From assembly GCA_031273365.1 (NCBI GenBank), contig JAISSA010000194.1, positions 1 through 13,524 of the forward strand: a DNA stretch of 13,524 nucleotides, written 5' to 3'. Shown here one piece after another: positions 1 through 6,165 of this stretch; the first letter of the stretch is position 1; each line of letters opens with the position of its first letter. The notes below the pieces were generated by a model, which had not been told where the DNA came from, made no database searches, and worked only from the letters and a program-made list of their open reading frames with translations. Source of the stretch: Synergistaceae bacterium (GTDB taxonomy: Bacteria; Synergistota; Synergistia; Synergistales; Aminobacteriaceae). The position numbers and the translations under genes are program-made.

Positions 1-2141
1 TAGCCGAACGCCTCCCACAGTTCCTCCGTAACGAACGGGATGAAGGGATGCAGCAGGGGCAGCAGGGTCCTGAACACCTCGTCGAGTACCCCCTGCACCG
101 TCCTTTTGCGCTCCTCTCCCTCGTCGCCGCGGAGCGCGGGCTTCGACATCTCGAGGTACCAGTCGCAGAAGTCGCCCCAGATGAAGTCGTAGAGCAGGCG
201 CGCGGCCGAGCCAATGTCGTACTCGTCGATCAGACGCGTTTCCTGTTCGACGACCTCCTGCGTGCGGCTGAGGATCCAGCGATCCTGAAGGCGCAGCTGC
301 GCTCCGTCGATCGCCTCCGTCCCGTCGCCCAGGTTCATCAGCGCAAAACGCGCCGCGTTCCAGAGTTTGTTCATGAAGAAACGGTACGTCTCGATCTTCC
401 CCGCGGAGAGCAGGATGTCGCGGCCCTGCGTCGAAAGCGCCGCCAGAGCCATACGAAGGGCGTCGGCACCGTATTTTTCGATCATGTCCAGCGGATCGAT
501 GACGTTGCCCTTGGACTTGCTCATTTTCTGCCCGTGCTCGTCGCGAATCAGGGAGTGGATGTAGACGTCCCTGAAGGGCTCCGCGTCCATGAACTCGAGC
601 CCCGTCATGATCATGCGGGCGACCCAGAAGAAAATGATGTCGAACCCCGTCACCATCAGCGACGTGGGGTAGAAGTACTCCAGCTCCGGCGTCCTGTCCG
701 GCCAGCCCATCGTGGAAAACGGCCAGAGCGCGCTGCTGAACCAGGTGTCCAGCACGTCCTCGTCCTGCGCGATGTTTTTGGAGCCGCAGCTTTCGCACTC
801 CGTCGGATCGGTCGCGGAGACCGTGAGATGTCCGCAGTCGGCGCAGGTCCACGCCGGAATGCGATGCCCCCACCAGAGCTGACGGGAGATGCACCAGTCG
901 CGGATGTTCTCCATCCACTGGAAGTACGTCTTTTCCCACTGTTCGGGAATCCAGCGGATGAGCCCGTCCTGAACGGCCTTCACTCCGCGCTTCGCCAGAG
1001 GAGCCGCGCGGACGAACCACTGTTCGGAGAGGCAGGGCTCGACCGTCGTGTTGCAGCGCTGACAGTGGCCCACCGAGTGCGTCATCTCCTCCGTCCGAAC
1101 CAGATATCCCTGCTTTTCGAGGTCCGCCGCCGTCCGTTCACGGGCTTCCTTTATCGAAAGCCCCCTGTAAATTCCGGCGTTCTCGTTCATGAATCCCTCG
1201 TCGTCGATGACCTGCAACTGCGGCAGGTCGTGACGCTGGCCGACCAGAAAGTCGTTGGGGTCGTGCGCGGGCGTGATCTTGACGCAGCCCGTCCCGAACT
1301 CGGGATCGACCATGTTGTCCTCGATAATCGGAATCAGACGCAATGAACCCGGATTCATCGAGTCCTCGCCCCCCGTCAGGGGCACGCGCACCTTTTTCCC
1401 GATCAGGCGCCGGAACTGCTCCGAACGGGGGTGCACGGCGATCGCCACGTCGCCGATGATCGTCTCCGGGCGCGTCGTCGCAACCGTTATCTCCCCCGTT
1501 CCGTCTTCAAAGGGGTAGCGGACGTAGTAAAACTTCCCGGGCGCTTCCTCATGCTCGACCTCGAGGTCGGAAAGCGCCGTGTGACAGCGGGAGCACCAGT
1601 TGATGATGTACTTCCCTCTGTAGATCAGATCTTTTTTATAAAGCTGAACGAAGACCTCACGCACCGCGCGGGAGAGCCCTTCATCGAGCGTAAAACGCTC
1701 GCGCCGCCAGTCGCAGGAGTTCCCCAGTTTCTTCATCTGCCTGATGATGCGGTCGCCGTAAACCTTTTTCCACTCCCAGACTTTTTCGACGAACGCCTCA
1801 CGGCCCAGATCGTGACGCGTCACGCCCTTCGCGGCAAGGTCCTTTTCGACGACGTTCTGCGTGGCGATGCCCGCGTGGTCCGTCCCGGGAAGCCACAGGA
1901 CGTTGTAACCCTGCATCCGACGCGTGCGGCACAGGATGTCCTGAAACGTGTTGTTGAAGGCATGACCCATGTGCAGCGATCCCGTAACGTTAGGCGGTGG
2001 AATGACGATCGAAAAGGGAGGCCTTTTTTCGGCCTCCTCGATATCCGCGTTGAAAAGCCCTCTTTCAAGCCAGAAAGCGTACCATTTTTCCTCCATCGCC
2101 TCAGGCGTGTACCCCCTGGGCAGATCCCTGTTCCTTCGCAT
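1..2141 (-). CDS. valS: Valyl-tRNA synthetase, 3' end cut off by the window edge
   Basis: Class I aminoacyl-tRNA synthetase that charges tRNA-Val in the cytoplasm. The visible 713 residues read without interruption from the ATG at 2141 to the window edge. The HIGH signature appears as HMGH at residues 57-60, preceded by PPPNVTG. The KMSKS loop is exact at residues 539-543 (bases 513-527). The editing-domain region contains ATTRPET, and the tryptophan-rich WMENIRDWCISRQLWWGHR block typical of ValS is present. Four CxxC pairs are seen: C183/C186, C360/C363, C433/C436 and C449/C452. The last two can form a zinc ribbon; the first two are unpaired with known sites by me. Full-length enzymes are about 880 residues, so the C-terminal part of the anticodon-binding domain and the coiled-coil tail lie outside. 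Start: ATG 2141 follows GGAAGG and GGGG stretches; an in-frame ATG at 2177 would add 12 residues and has a poorer ribosome site. Family assignment is certain. Confidence 0.98.
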   Translation of the reverse strand, partial: MRRNRDLPRGYTPEAMEEKWYAFWLERGLFNADIEEAEKRPPFSIVIPPPNVTGSLHMGHAFNNTFQDILCRTRRMQGYNVLWLPGTDHAGIATQNVVEKDLAAKGVTRHDLGREAFVEKVWEWKKVYGDRIIRQMKKLGNSCDWRRERFTLDEGLSRAVREVFVQLYKKDLIYRGKYIINWCSRCHTALSDLEVEHEEAPGKFYYVRYPFEDGTGEITVATTRPETIIGDVAIAVHPRSEQFRRLIGKKVRVPLTGGEDSMNPGSLRLIPIIEDNMVDPEFGTGCVKITPAHDPNDFLVGQRHDLPQLQVIDDEGFMNENAGIYRGLSIKEARERTAADLEKQGYLVRTEEMTHSVGHCQRCNTTVEPCLSEQWFVRAAPLAKRGVKAVQDGLIRWIPEQWEKTYFQWMENIRDWCISRQLWWGHRIPAWTCADCGHLTVSATDPTECESCGSKNIAQDEDVLDTWFSSALWPFSTMGWPDRTPELEYFYPTSLMVTGFDIIFFWVARMIMTGLEFMDAEPFRDVYIHSLIRDEHGQKMSKSKGNVIDPLDMIEKYGADALRMALAALSTQGRDILLSAGKIETYRFFMNKLWNAARFALMNLGDGTEAIDGAQLRLQDRWILSRTQEVVEQETRLIDEYDIGSAARLLYDFIWGDFCDWYLEMSKPALRGDEGEERKRTVQGVLDEVFRTLLPLLHPFIPFVTEELWEAFG

Positions 2142-2294
2142 CTGAAACCCCGTCCTTCCGGATAAGCACCCGTTCATAATGTATTCCGCTCAAATTTCCC
2201 CGAGTCCGGACCAGTGGGACAGGGGTCCCCGCACCCGCTCATCAATCCACTGAACGCGTGCGGTTTGAACGAATACGTGCATATTATCACATTA
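2142..2294. promoter_or_regulatory. Leader region upstream of valS with inverted repeats
   Basis: This 153-base gap between the unknown gene and valS probably holds the valS leader. CAGTGG at 2211-2216 and CCACTG at 2254-2259 form an inverted repeat that encloses a GGGGTCCCC palindrome. valS in many Gram-positive bacteria is controlled by a T-box leader, but I do not find the T-box consensus (AGGGTGGNACCGCG) here, so no T-box is called. No convincing -35/-10 pair was found. Confidence 0.3.
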
Positions 2295-2298
2295 TCAC
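2283..2298. repeat. Perfect tandem 8-base duplication at a gene end
   Basis: ATTATCAC occurs twice head to tail at 2283-2290 and 2291-2298. On the minus strand it reads GTGATAAT twice and spans the stop codon of the upstream unknown gene (TGA at 2297-2295). It is AT-rich in an otherwise GC-rich stretch, and each unit contains a GATAAT box that could be a -10 element for valS, though no matching -35 is evident. Confidence 0.6.
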
Positions 2299-2918
2299 AG
2301 ACCGCACCGGAGCCTGACCGCCACGTTGCGGCGCAGGCCGCGCATCAGCCTCAGCAGCTTCGGATGCATGACGAGAAACACGACGCCGAACCCGCTGTTG
2401 CAACCCCCCTCGTTTCGGGCCGGAGTTTTGGCGTTCGTCGCCTCGAGGAACATTTTCCTTTTGAACGGGACGAACTCCGCGAAATCGTTGCGGTAGATCA
2501 CCTCGACGGAGTCCAGCACGATGGCCTGCGTGTCCCTGCGTGAAAACTCTCCGACAATTTCGAGCTTCCAGCCGCTCCCTTCGCGATAAATGCGGGAGCT
2601 CTGGGAGGCGACGCCGCCCGCCGGGACGAACCCCGCCAGCACGCCCGTGATGGAATCCGCGTCCTCCTTCGAAAAGTTCGGTCGAATGATCGGGGTCCGC
2701 AGAATGAAACGACCGCCGGAGGCGGAAAAAAAATGGTCCTCCGTCCGCTCGCTGACGAAGAGATCGTGGCCGGCCTCCGGCAGAGAGATGTTCGGCAGCG
2801 TTGCGGGAAAACCCTCCGAGGCGCAGGTTTTCGTAAGCGTAAGCGTAAACATGAAACCGAAGAAAACCAGCACGAGAACACGCACCCGGGCCGGCGCGCG
2901 CGGACGGGAAGTCGTCAT
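2295..2918 (-). CDS. Secreted or membrane-anchored protein of unknown function, coupled to the upstream metalloprotease
   Basis: A 207-residue protein I do not recognise. The N-terminus is basic (TTSRPRAPAR), followed by a hydrophobic stretch at about residues 11-27 and a Cys-Ala-Ser sequence. It looks like a signal peptide or membrane anchor; a lipoprotein is possible, but the residues before the Cys are not a clean lipobox. The middle (about residues 35-165) is mixed polar sequence that looks globular. The last 30 residues include a short hydrophobic piece followed by a very Arg-rich tail. Start: the frame is open further upstream, but the ATG at 2918-2916 shares base 2918 with the TGA of the preceding gene, a typical coupled start, and puts the hydrophobic segment at the N-terminus. 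The hydrophobic segment is partly encoded by a CGTAAG hexamer array. Function unknown. The coupling suggests a role shared with the metalloprotease, which is inference. Confidence 0.75.
   Translation of the reverse strand: MTTSRPRAPARVRVLVLVFFGFMFTLTLTKTCASEGFPATLPNISLPEAGHDLFVSERTEDHFFSASGGRFILRTPIIRPNFSKEDADSITGVLAGFVPAGGVASQSSRIYREGSGWKLEIVGEFSRRDTQAIVLDSVEVIYRNDFAEFVPFKRKMFLEATNAKTPARNEGGCNSGFGVVFLVMHPKLLRLMRGLRRNVAVRLRCGL
2832..2849. repeat. Three-unit hexamer array inside a signal-peptide segment
   Basis: CGTAAG, CGTAAG, CGTAAA lie head to tail. On the coding (minus) strand this encodes alternating Thr-Leu in the hydrophobic N-terminal segment of the unknown protein at 2295-2918. Hexamer units keep the frame, so unit gain or loss would lengthen or shorten the hydrophobic core by two residues. 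Confidence 0.65.
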
Positions 2919-3979
2919 CAGGCGGCGATATCCACGTTCCGGCTCTGTTCTTCGAAGACGTGGCCGTCCGCTCCTGCAGCGGCTGCCGCCGGTTCGAACC
3001 CGCGCTCGATCGTCCACAGGCCATGGCGTGAAGCGGTACGGGCATAGGCATCCATCACTTCATCCGCCGCGATCGTCGCCTCCTGCTCTATTTGCGCCTC
3101 TTCTCCGGATTGTATCCGCTCGAATCGGATGTCCGCCCTGACAGAGGCCGCTCCTTCATGAGGGAAGGCGGCGTCCGTCTTCTGACCGGCGTCATCGGCG
3201 GAGTTTTCTCCATCCCGGTTTTCTCCGCCCCGGGAGGCGATCTGCTGACGGGCCTGAGCGGCGGCGGCCGCCGCCTGCGCCGCGACGCTCAAATCCTGTC
3301 CCGACGGGTCCGCCGGGGCCAGAGCCGCCCTCGCCACCTGCTCCATATTCCGCGCCGTTTCTTCGGGGTCGTCGGTCGCCGGGACGTTGATCGGCACCTC
3401 ACCGCCCGTTATGTACTTTTTACCGTCGGGCCCCTCGGTGTACGTATAGCTGACGGGCCCCGCGAAACGCCCTCCGACGGCCCTGTGCGCCGCCTCATGG
3501 GCGACCACCTCCCGCTCCGTCTGCTTCAGTTCGCCGACGATGCCGGACTCTTCGATCTGGTCGCTCAGCTTTTCCGACTGCCCCTCCCGTTCCTGCGAGG
3601 CCTCTTTTGCGGTTTTTTCATCGTCACCCTTATCGCTGCCATGAACATGCGAAAAGAATTTCGTGGATTTCGTGGTCGGGTCTCCGTCGTTCGAAACCTC
3701 GCGCTTCACCCCGCCCGGAATCCCGTCGAGCACCCTCTCGTCGCCCGCGACGGTGACCTCCGCGCTCGTGATATAGCGCTGTCCGTCCGGTCCGATGGTG
3801 TAATGGTAAGTGGTCGATACACTGTCCGCCGCGGCCTTCAACGTCTGCTCCTGCGCCAGAATCTGCCGCTCCTGCAGGGCCAGTGCGGCGGAGCGCGCGT
3901 TCCGAGCCGCCGCTGCGTCCGCTTCGACACGGCCGGCAGGCTGCAGGTACCCGTTTGACAACATTGACGCTACGTTCAT
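2918..3979 (-). CDS. Putative SprA-related metalloprotease (HExxH)
   Basis: A 353-residue protein matching the SprA-related / CJM1_0395 putative metalloprotease family as I know it. A zinc-binding HEAAH motif lies at residues 161-165 with H161, E162 and H165. It is followed by a conserved Y-T-GPDG-YI-GEV block at about residues 177-197, including the GEV triplet known for this family. A second, related block (TIGPDGQRYI) lies before the HExxH at about residues 57-77. Residues 110-160 are charged and probably helical; residues 230-245 are an Ala-rich run; the remainder is low-complexity. No signal peptide is visible, so it may be cytoplasmic or exported by another route. Start: ATG 3979 is 9 bases from AAAGGAG (3989-3995), whereas ATG 3985 would be only 3 bases away. 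Its stop overlaps the next gene by one base. Protease activity is a family prediction; the substrate is unknown. Confidence 0.85.
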   Translation of the reverse strand: MNVASMLSNGYLQPAGRVEADAAAARNARSAALALQERQILAQEQTLKAAADSVSTTYHYTIGPDGQRYITSAEVTVAGDERVLDGIPGGVKREVSNDGDPTTKSTKFFSHVHGSDKGDDEKTAKEASQEREGQSEKLSDQIEESGIVGELKQTEREVVAHEAAHRAVGGRFAGPVSYTYTEGPDGKKYITGGEVPINVPATDDPEETARNMEQVARAALAPADPSGQDLSVAAQAAAAAAQARQQIASRGGENRDGENSADDAGQKTDAAFPHEGAASVRADIRFERIQSGEEAQIEQEATIAADEVMDAYARTASRHGLWTIERGFEPAAAAAGADGHVFEEQSRNVDIAA

Positions 3980-4008
3980 CCCCATGCGCTCCTTTCATAT
4001 TTAATATT

Positions 4009-4044
4009 AACAACGTCAACATCAACATCAACAAGCTCAAGCTA
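4009..4044. repeat. Degenerate hexamer array upstream of the metalloprotease gene
   Basis: Six hexamers in register: AACAAC, GTCAAC, ATCAAC, ATCAAC, AAGCTC, AAGCTA. The array lies between the metalloprotease ribosome site and the two-hairpin element, inside what is probably the 5' leader of that gene. It stands out by low GC. The AAGCTCAAGC part resembles AAGCTTAAGC at 12737-12746. Confidence 0.55.
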
Positions 4045-4047
4045 AAA

Positions 4048-4105
4048 ACATGGGGCTCTGCCCCTCGACAAAAACCCCGCAGGGGACGCGTCCCCTGACC
4101 CCGTT
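4048..4105. repeat. Two-hairpin dispersed repeat, copy A
   Basis: The first hairpin is GGGGC-TCT-GCCCC (4052-4064). The second is CAGGGGAC followed by GTCCCCTG with centre GC, a perfect 18-base palindrome at 4080-4097. It is flanked by ACCCCGC before and GACCCCGTT after. A homologous copy lies at 6047-6098. Here it sits between two minus-strand genes, so it could form in the 5' leader of the metalloprotease mRNA or at the end of the proB transcript. A T-rich run follows on the plus strand (4104-4118) and an A-rich run precedes it, giving terminator-like flanks on both strands. Confidence 0.85.
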
Positions 4106-4123
4106 TATTTATTTTTTTCATGC

Positions 4124-4139
4124 ACAGATCTTCATCTGT
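4124..4139. promoter_or_regulatory. Small perfect hairpin downstream of proB
   Basis: ACAGAT (4124-4129), loop CTTC, ATCTGT (4134-4139). The 6-base-pair stem lies in the proB to metalloprotease gap, just downstream (minus direction) of AT-rich TATAGT/TAAAAT boxes at 4147-4157 that could be a -10 for the metalloprotease gene. There is no T-run on the minus strand after the stem, so it is not a standard terminator. Confidence 0.3.
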
Positions 4140-4209
4140 CGACGTCATTTTACTATAAAATAACGTGCCGAACCCTTCACCCGATGCATGTACAGCCATG
4201 ACGCTGCGG

Positions 4210-5334
4210 TTACAGCAGTATCGCCATGTTGTTGCGGTGTATCAGTTCTTCGTAGTCTCTGCGTCCCAGAATTTTCTCGATTTCGCTCGTGCGCCTGCCC
4301 ATGATCTTCGCGGCGTCCTCGCAGCCGTAGTTGCTGATGCCCCGCGCAATTTCCACAGCCAGAGAGTTTTTCACGGCAATGACGTCGCCGGGCGCGAAGC
4401 GTCCTTCAATTTTTTTGACCCCGGAGGGCAGCAGGCTCTTACCTCCGTGAAGCAGGGCATCAGCCGCGCCCTCGTCCACAAAAGCCGCCCCCTTCGCCGT
4501 ACTGCCGGCGCTAATCCACCGCCGCCGCGACGCGTAACCCTCCTCGCGGGAAGGAAGGAACAGCGTGCCCACGTTCTCTCCGTCCACAATGCGCCGAATG
4601 GCGTCGGGTTCGTCGCTCGACGCGATCACCAGCGGAATCCCGTTCGGCATCGTCATGCGCGCCGCCGTCAGTTTCGTGAACATCCCGCCGCTGGACATGC
4701 CGCTGCCCCTGCTTTTGGAGTTCCCGATCATCTCCTCCGTGATTTCGCTCACCTCGGAGATAAGGCGCGCCGCCGCATTTTGACGCGGATCGGAATCGTA
4801 AAGTCCATCGATGTCCGACAGGATTATGAGCAGGTCTGCCTCGACGTTACAGGCCACCATCGCGGACAGCGTATCGTTGTCCCCGAACCTGAGCTCCTCC
4901 ACCGCAACGGTGTCGTTCTCGTTGATAACGGGAATGACGCCAAAGCTCAGAAGCGAAAAAATCGTGTTGCGGGAGTTCAGATAGCGCTCGGGGTCCGAGA
5001 AACAGTCGCGCGTCAGCAAAATCTGGGCGACATTTTTGGAGTACTCCGAGAAAAATTTCTCGTACATGTGCATCAGGATCCCCTGACCAATGGCGGCCAA
5101 CGCCTGTTTTTCGGGAAGGTTCGACGGCAGCGGACAACCCAGCTTCCCCACGCCGGCCCCCACGGCTCCGGAGCTGATGAGTATCGGCTCGCCCCCCCCG
5201 CCATGCAGGTCCGACAGCTCGCGAACCAGGAGCTCCATTTTCCGCAGGTTCACCTCCCCGGAGGGGTGCGTTATGGAACTGGTCCCCACCTTGACGACAA
5301 TCCGCCTGCACTTGCGGAGATCTTCGCGTTTCAC
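4210..5334 (-). CDS. proB: Glutamate 5-kinase
   Basis: Phosphorylates L-glutamate with ATP to glutamyl 5-phosphate, the first and feedback-controlled step of proline synthesis, in the cytoplasm. The 374 residues show the amino-acid kinase fold: KVGTSSI near residue 15, SSGAVGAG at 54-61, NENDTVA at 138-144, GDNDTLSA at 151-158, and a GGM-TK loop near 216-221. A C-terminal PUA domain occupies about residues 275-350. Length matches the two-domain ProB of E. coli (about 367). Start: GTG 5334 is 8 bases after AAGGGAG (5343-5349). A GTG at 5343 is in frame but overlaps the ribosome site. No proA or proC is in the window, so the partner glutamyl-phosphate reductase must be encoded elsewhere. Identity is secure; the start is inferred. 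Confidence 0.97.
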   Translation of the reverse strand: MKREDLRKCRRIVVKVGTSSITHPSGEVNLRKMELLVRELSDLHGGGGEPILISSGAVGAGVGKLGCPLPSNLPEKQALAAIGQGILMHMYEKFFSEYSKNVAQILLTRDCFSDPERYLNSRNTIFSLLSFGVIPVINENDTVAVEELRFGDNDTLSAMVACNVEADLLIILSDIDGLYDSDPRQNAAARLISEVSEITEEMIGNSKSRGSGMSSGGMFTKLTAARMTMPNGIPLVIASSDEPDAIRRIVDGENVGTLFLPSREEGYASRRRWISAGSTAKGAAFVDEGAADALLHGGKSLLPSGVKKIEGRFAPGDVIAVKNSLAVEIARGISNYGCEDAAKIMGRRTSEIEKILGRRDYEELIHRNNMAILL

Positions 5335-5350
5335 CTTCGTCACTCCCTTC

Positions 5351-5379
5351 GGGGCGTTTTTCGATCAATCTGACGCCCC
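5351..5379. promoter_or_regulatory. Inverted repeat abutting the proB ribosome site
   Basis: GGGGCGT (5351-5357) and ACGCCCC (5373-5379) are perfect complements separated by 15 bases. In a proB transcript the hairpin would end two bases before the AAGGGAG ribosome site (5343-5349), so it could modulate translation. It could equally be a protein-binding operator in this divergent promoter region. Confidence 0.45.
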
Positions 5380-5412
5380 CCGACTCTTCACTCTCTTCTT
5401 TACTCTCTATTG

Positions 5413-5418
5413 TATAAT
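5413..5418 (+). promoter_or_regulatory. Candidate -10 box for the secreted protein at 5457
   Basis: A perfect TATAAT lies 39 bases before the ATG, giving a leader of about 32 bases. No good -35 is present at 16-18 bases. The overlapping minus-strand TACAAT (5409-5414) could serve proB, so the two divergent genes may compete for one AT-rich core. Confidence 0.45.
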
Positions 5419-5456
5419 GAGTACGGCAGAATCGTTTATCAGGGAGGTTTTTTATT

Positions 5457-6035
5457 ATGAAGATCCACTTTGCATCAAACCCTTTAAATATGAAGAAATA
5501 TTTATTTTTGCCCGCGGCGCTTCTCGTTCTTTTTGCTTTCGTGTTCACGACGTCACCCGCTTTTGCGGCGGAGAGCCTGTCTATCCAGAAGCTTTTGTTT
5601 GCCGATGAGATAATGGGACTGGGACAATATACCCCTCGATCGGGCGCGCGCTTTACCCTCGACGACGAGTGCTGGGTCTATATCGAAGTGGCGAATTTCG
5701 CCATGCCGCTGACGCCGAATACGCAGGACGAATATAACATCGACCTGGCCGTGGACGTCAGAATCAAGCTGCCTCAGAGCGGACGACAACTCACAGCGCA
5801 GCCCGATATTACAAAACTGACGACCCGGATGCGCACGAAGCTGCCGACGCAGTTCCTTTCCTTCGGCTTCAGCTTCGAGGGATGGACGCCGGGCAACTAT
5901 GCTCTGGAGATCAGGGTGAGGGACAACCTCGGAGGACAGGCCGCCGTTCAGGACCTGCTCCTGCAGGTGGCAGAGCCGACGGAGGCCGACATCAGGGCAA
6001 GACAGGAGCGCGAGGCGCAGCAGCAGAAGCAATAA
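5457..6035 (+). CDS. Secreted protein of unknown function, predicted beta-rich
   Basis: A 192-residue protein not recognised by family. Start: ATG 5457 lies 9 bases after AGGGAGG (5441-5447); the in-frame ATG at 5490 (Met-Lys-Lys) has no ribosome site. A signal peptide is clear: Lys-Lys at residues 13-14, a hydrophobic core to about residue 31, and an AFA-A cleavage site near residue 37. The mature part alternates hydrophobic and polar residues. It ends in a strand-like stretch (GNYALEIRVRDNLGG, about 146-160) reminiscent of an Ig-like or C2-like beta sandwich, then a Gln/Glu/Arg-rich tail. There is one Cys in the mature protein, so no internal disulfide is expected. It is probably periplasmic or surface-exposed. 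It is monocistronic: divergent from proB and followed by the two-hairpin element. Confidence 0.88.
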   Translation: MKIHFASNPLNMKKYLFLPAALLVLFAFVFTTSPAFAAESLSIQKLLFADEIMGLGQYTPRSGARFTLDDECWVYIEVANFAMPLTPNTQDEYNIDLAVDVRIKLPQSGRQLTAQPDITKLTTRMRTKLPTQFLSFGFSFEGWTPGNYALEIRVRDNLGGQAAVQDLLLQVAEPTEADIRARQEREAQQQKQ

Positions 6036-6046
6036 AAGCCTTAAAG

Positions 6047-6098
6047 ACATGGGGTTCTACCCCATACCCCGCAGGGGACTTGGTCCCCTGACCCCGTT
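6047..6098. repeat. Two-hairpin dispersed repeat, copy B; possible terminator
   Basis: Same order as copy A: GGGGT-TCT-ACCCC (6051-6063), then CAGGGGAC-TTG-GTCCCCTG (6072-6090), between ACCCCGC and GACCCCGTT. The fifth pair of the first stem is T:A here and C:G in copy A, which preserves pairing. The arms of the second stem are identical and only its loop differs. It starts 12 bases after the stop of the 5457-6035 gene and is followed by TTAATTTTTT (6097-6106), so it may act as that gene's intrinsic terminator. Confidence 0.85.
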
Positions 6099-6117
6099 AA
6101 TTTTTTCCGGTTCCTGT

Positions 6118-6152
6118 GCCCCCTTCGCGCGAGCTGGATCGCTGAAGGGGGC
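6118..6152. terminator. Strong hairpin between convergent genes
   Basis: GCCCCCTTC (6118-6126) pairs perfectly with GAAGGGGGC (6144-6152). An inner GCGA/TCGC stem (6129-6132 with 6139-6142) extends it. It lies 13 bases beyond the stop of the minus-strand gene at 6166 and is placed as that gene's terminator. It lacks a clear T-run on either side, so termination is uncertain. Confidence 0.45.
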
Positions 6153-6165
6153 TATCGTTATGAGT

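Noticed and set aside
48..2165. Plus-strand open frames opposite valS (48-1346 and 1431-2165)
   Set aside because: The minus strand encodes an uninterrupted valyl-tRNA synthetase with HIGH and KMSKS motifs; the plus-strand frames are shadows.
2142..2294. T-box riboswitch before valS
   Set aside because: The conserved T-box sequence and a terminator/antiterminator pair with T-run are not seen; only a modest inverted repeat is present.
4009..4105. CRISPR-like array suggested by repeated short units
   Set aside because: Units are adjacent 6-base repeats without spacers, followed by a two-hairpin element; no cas genes are present.
3630..4199. Minus-strand frame with a hydrophobic Leu/Met stretch beginning upstream of the metalloprotease
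   Set aside because: No ribosome site at its possible starts. It reads through the two-hairpin repeat and then out of frame through the metalloprotease gene, so the hydrophobic stretch is an accident of the hexamer array.
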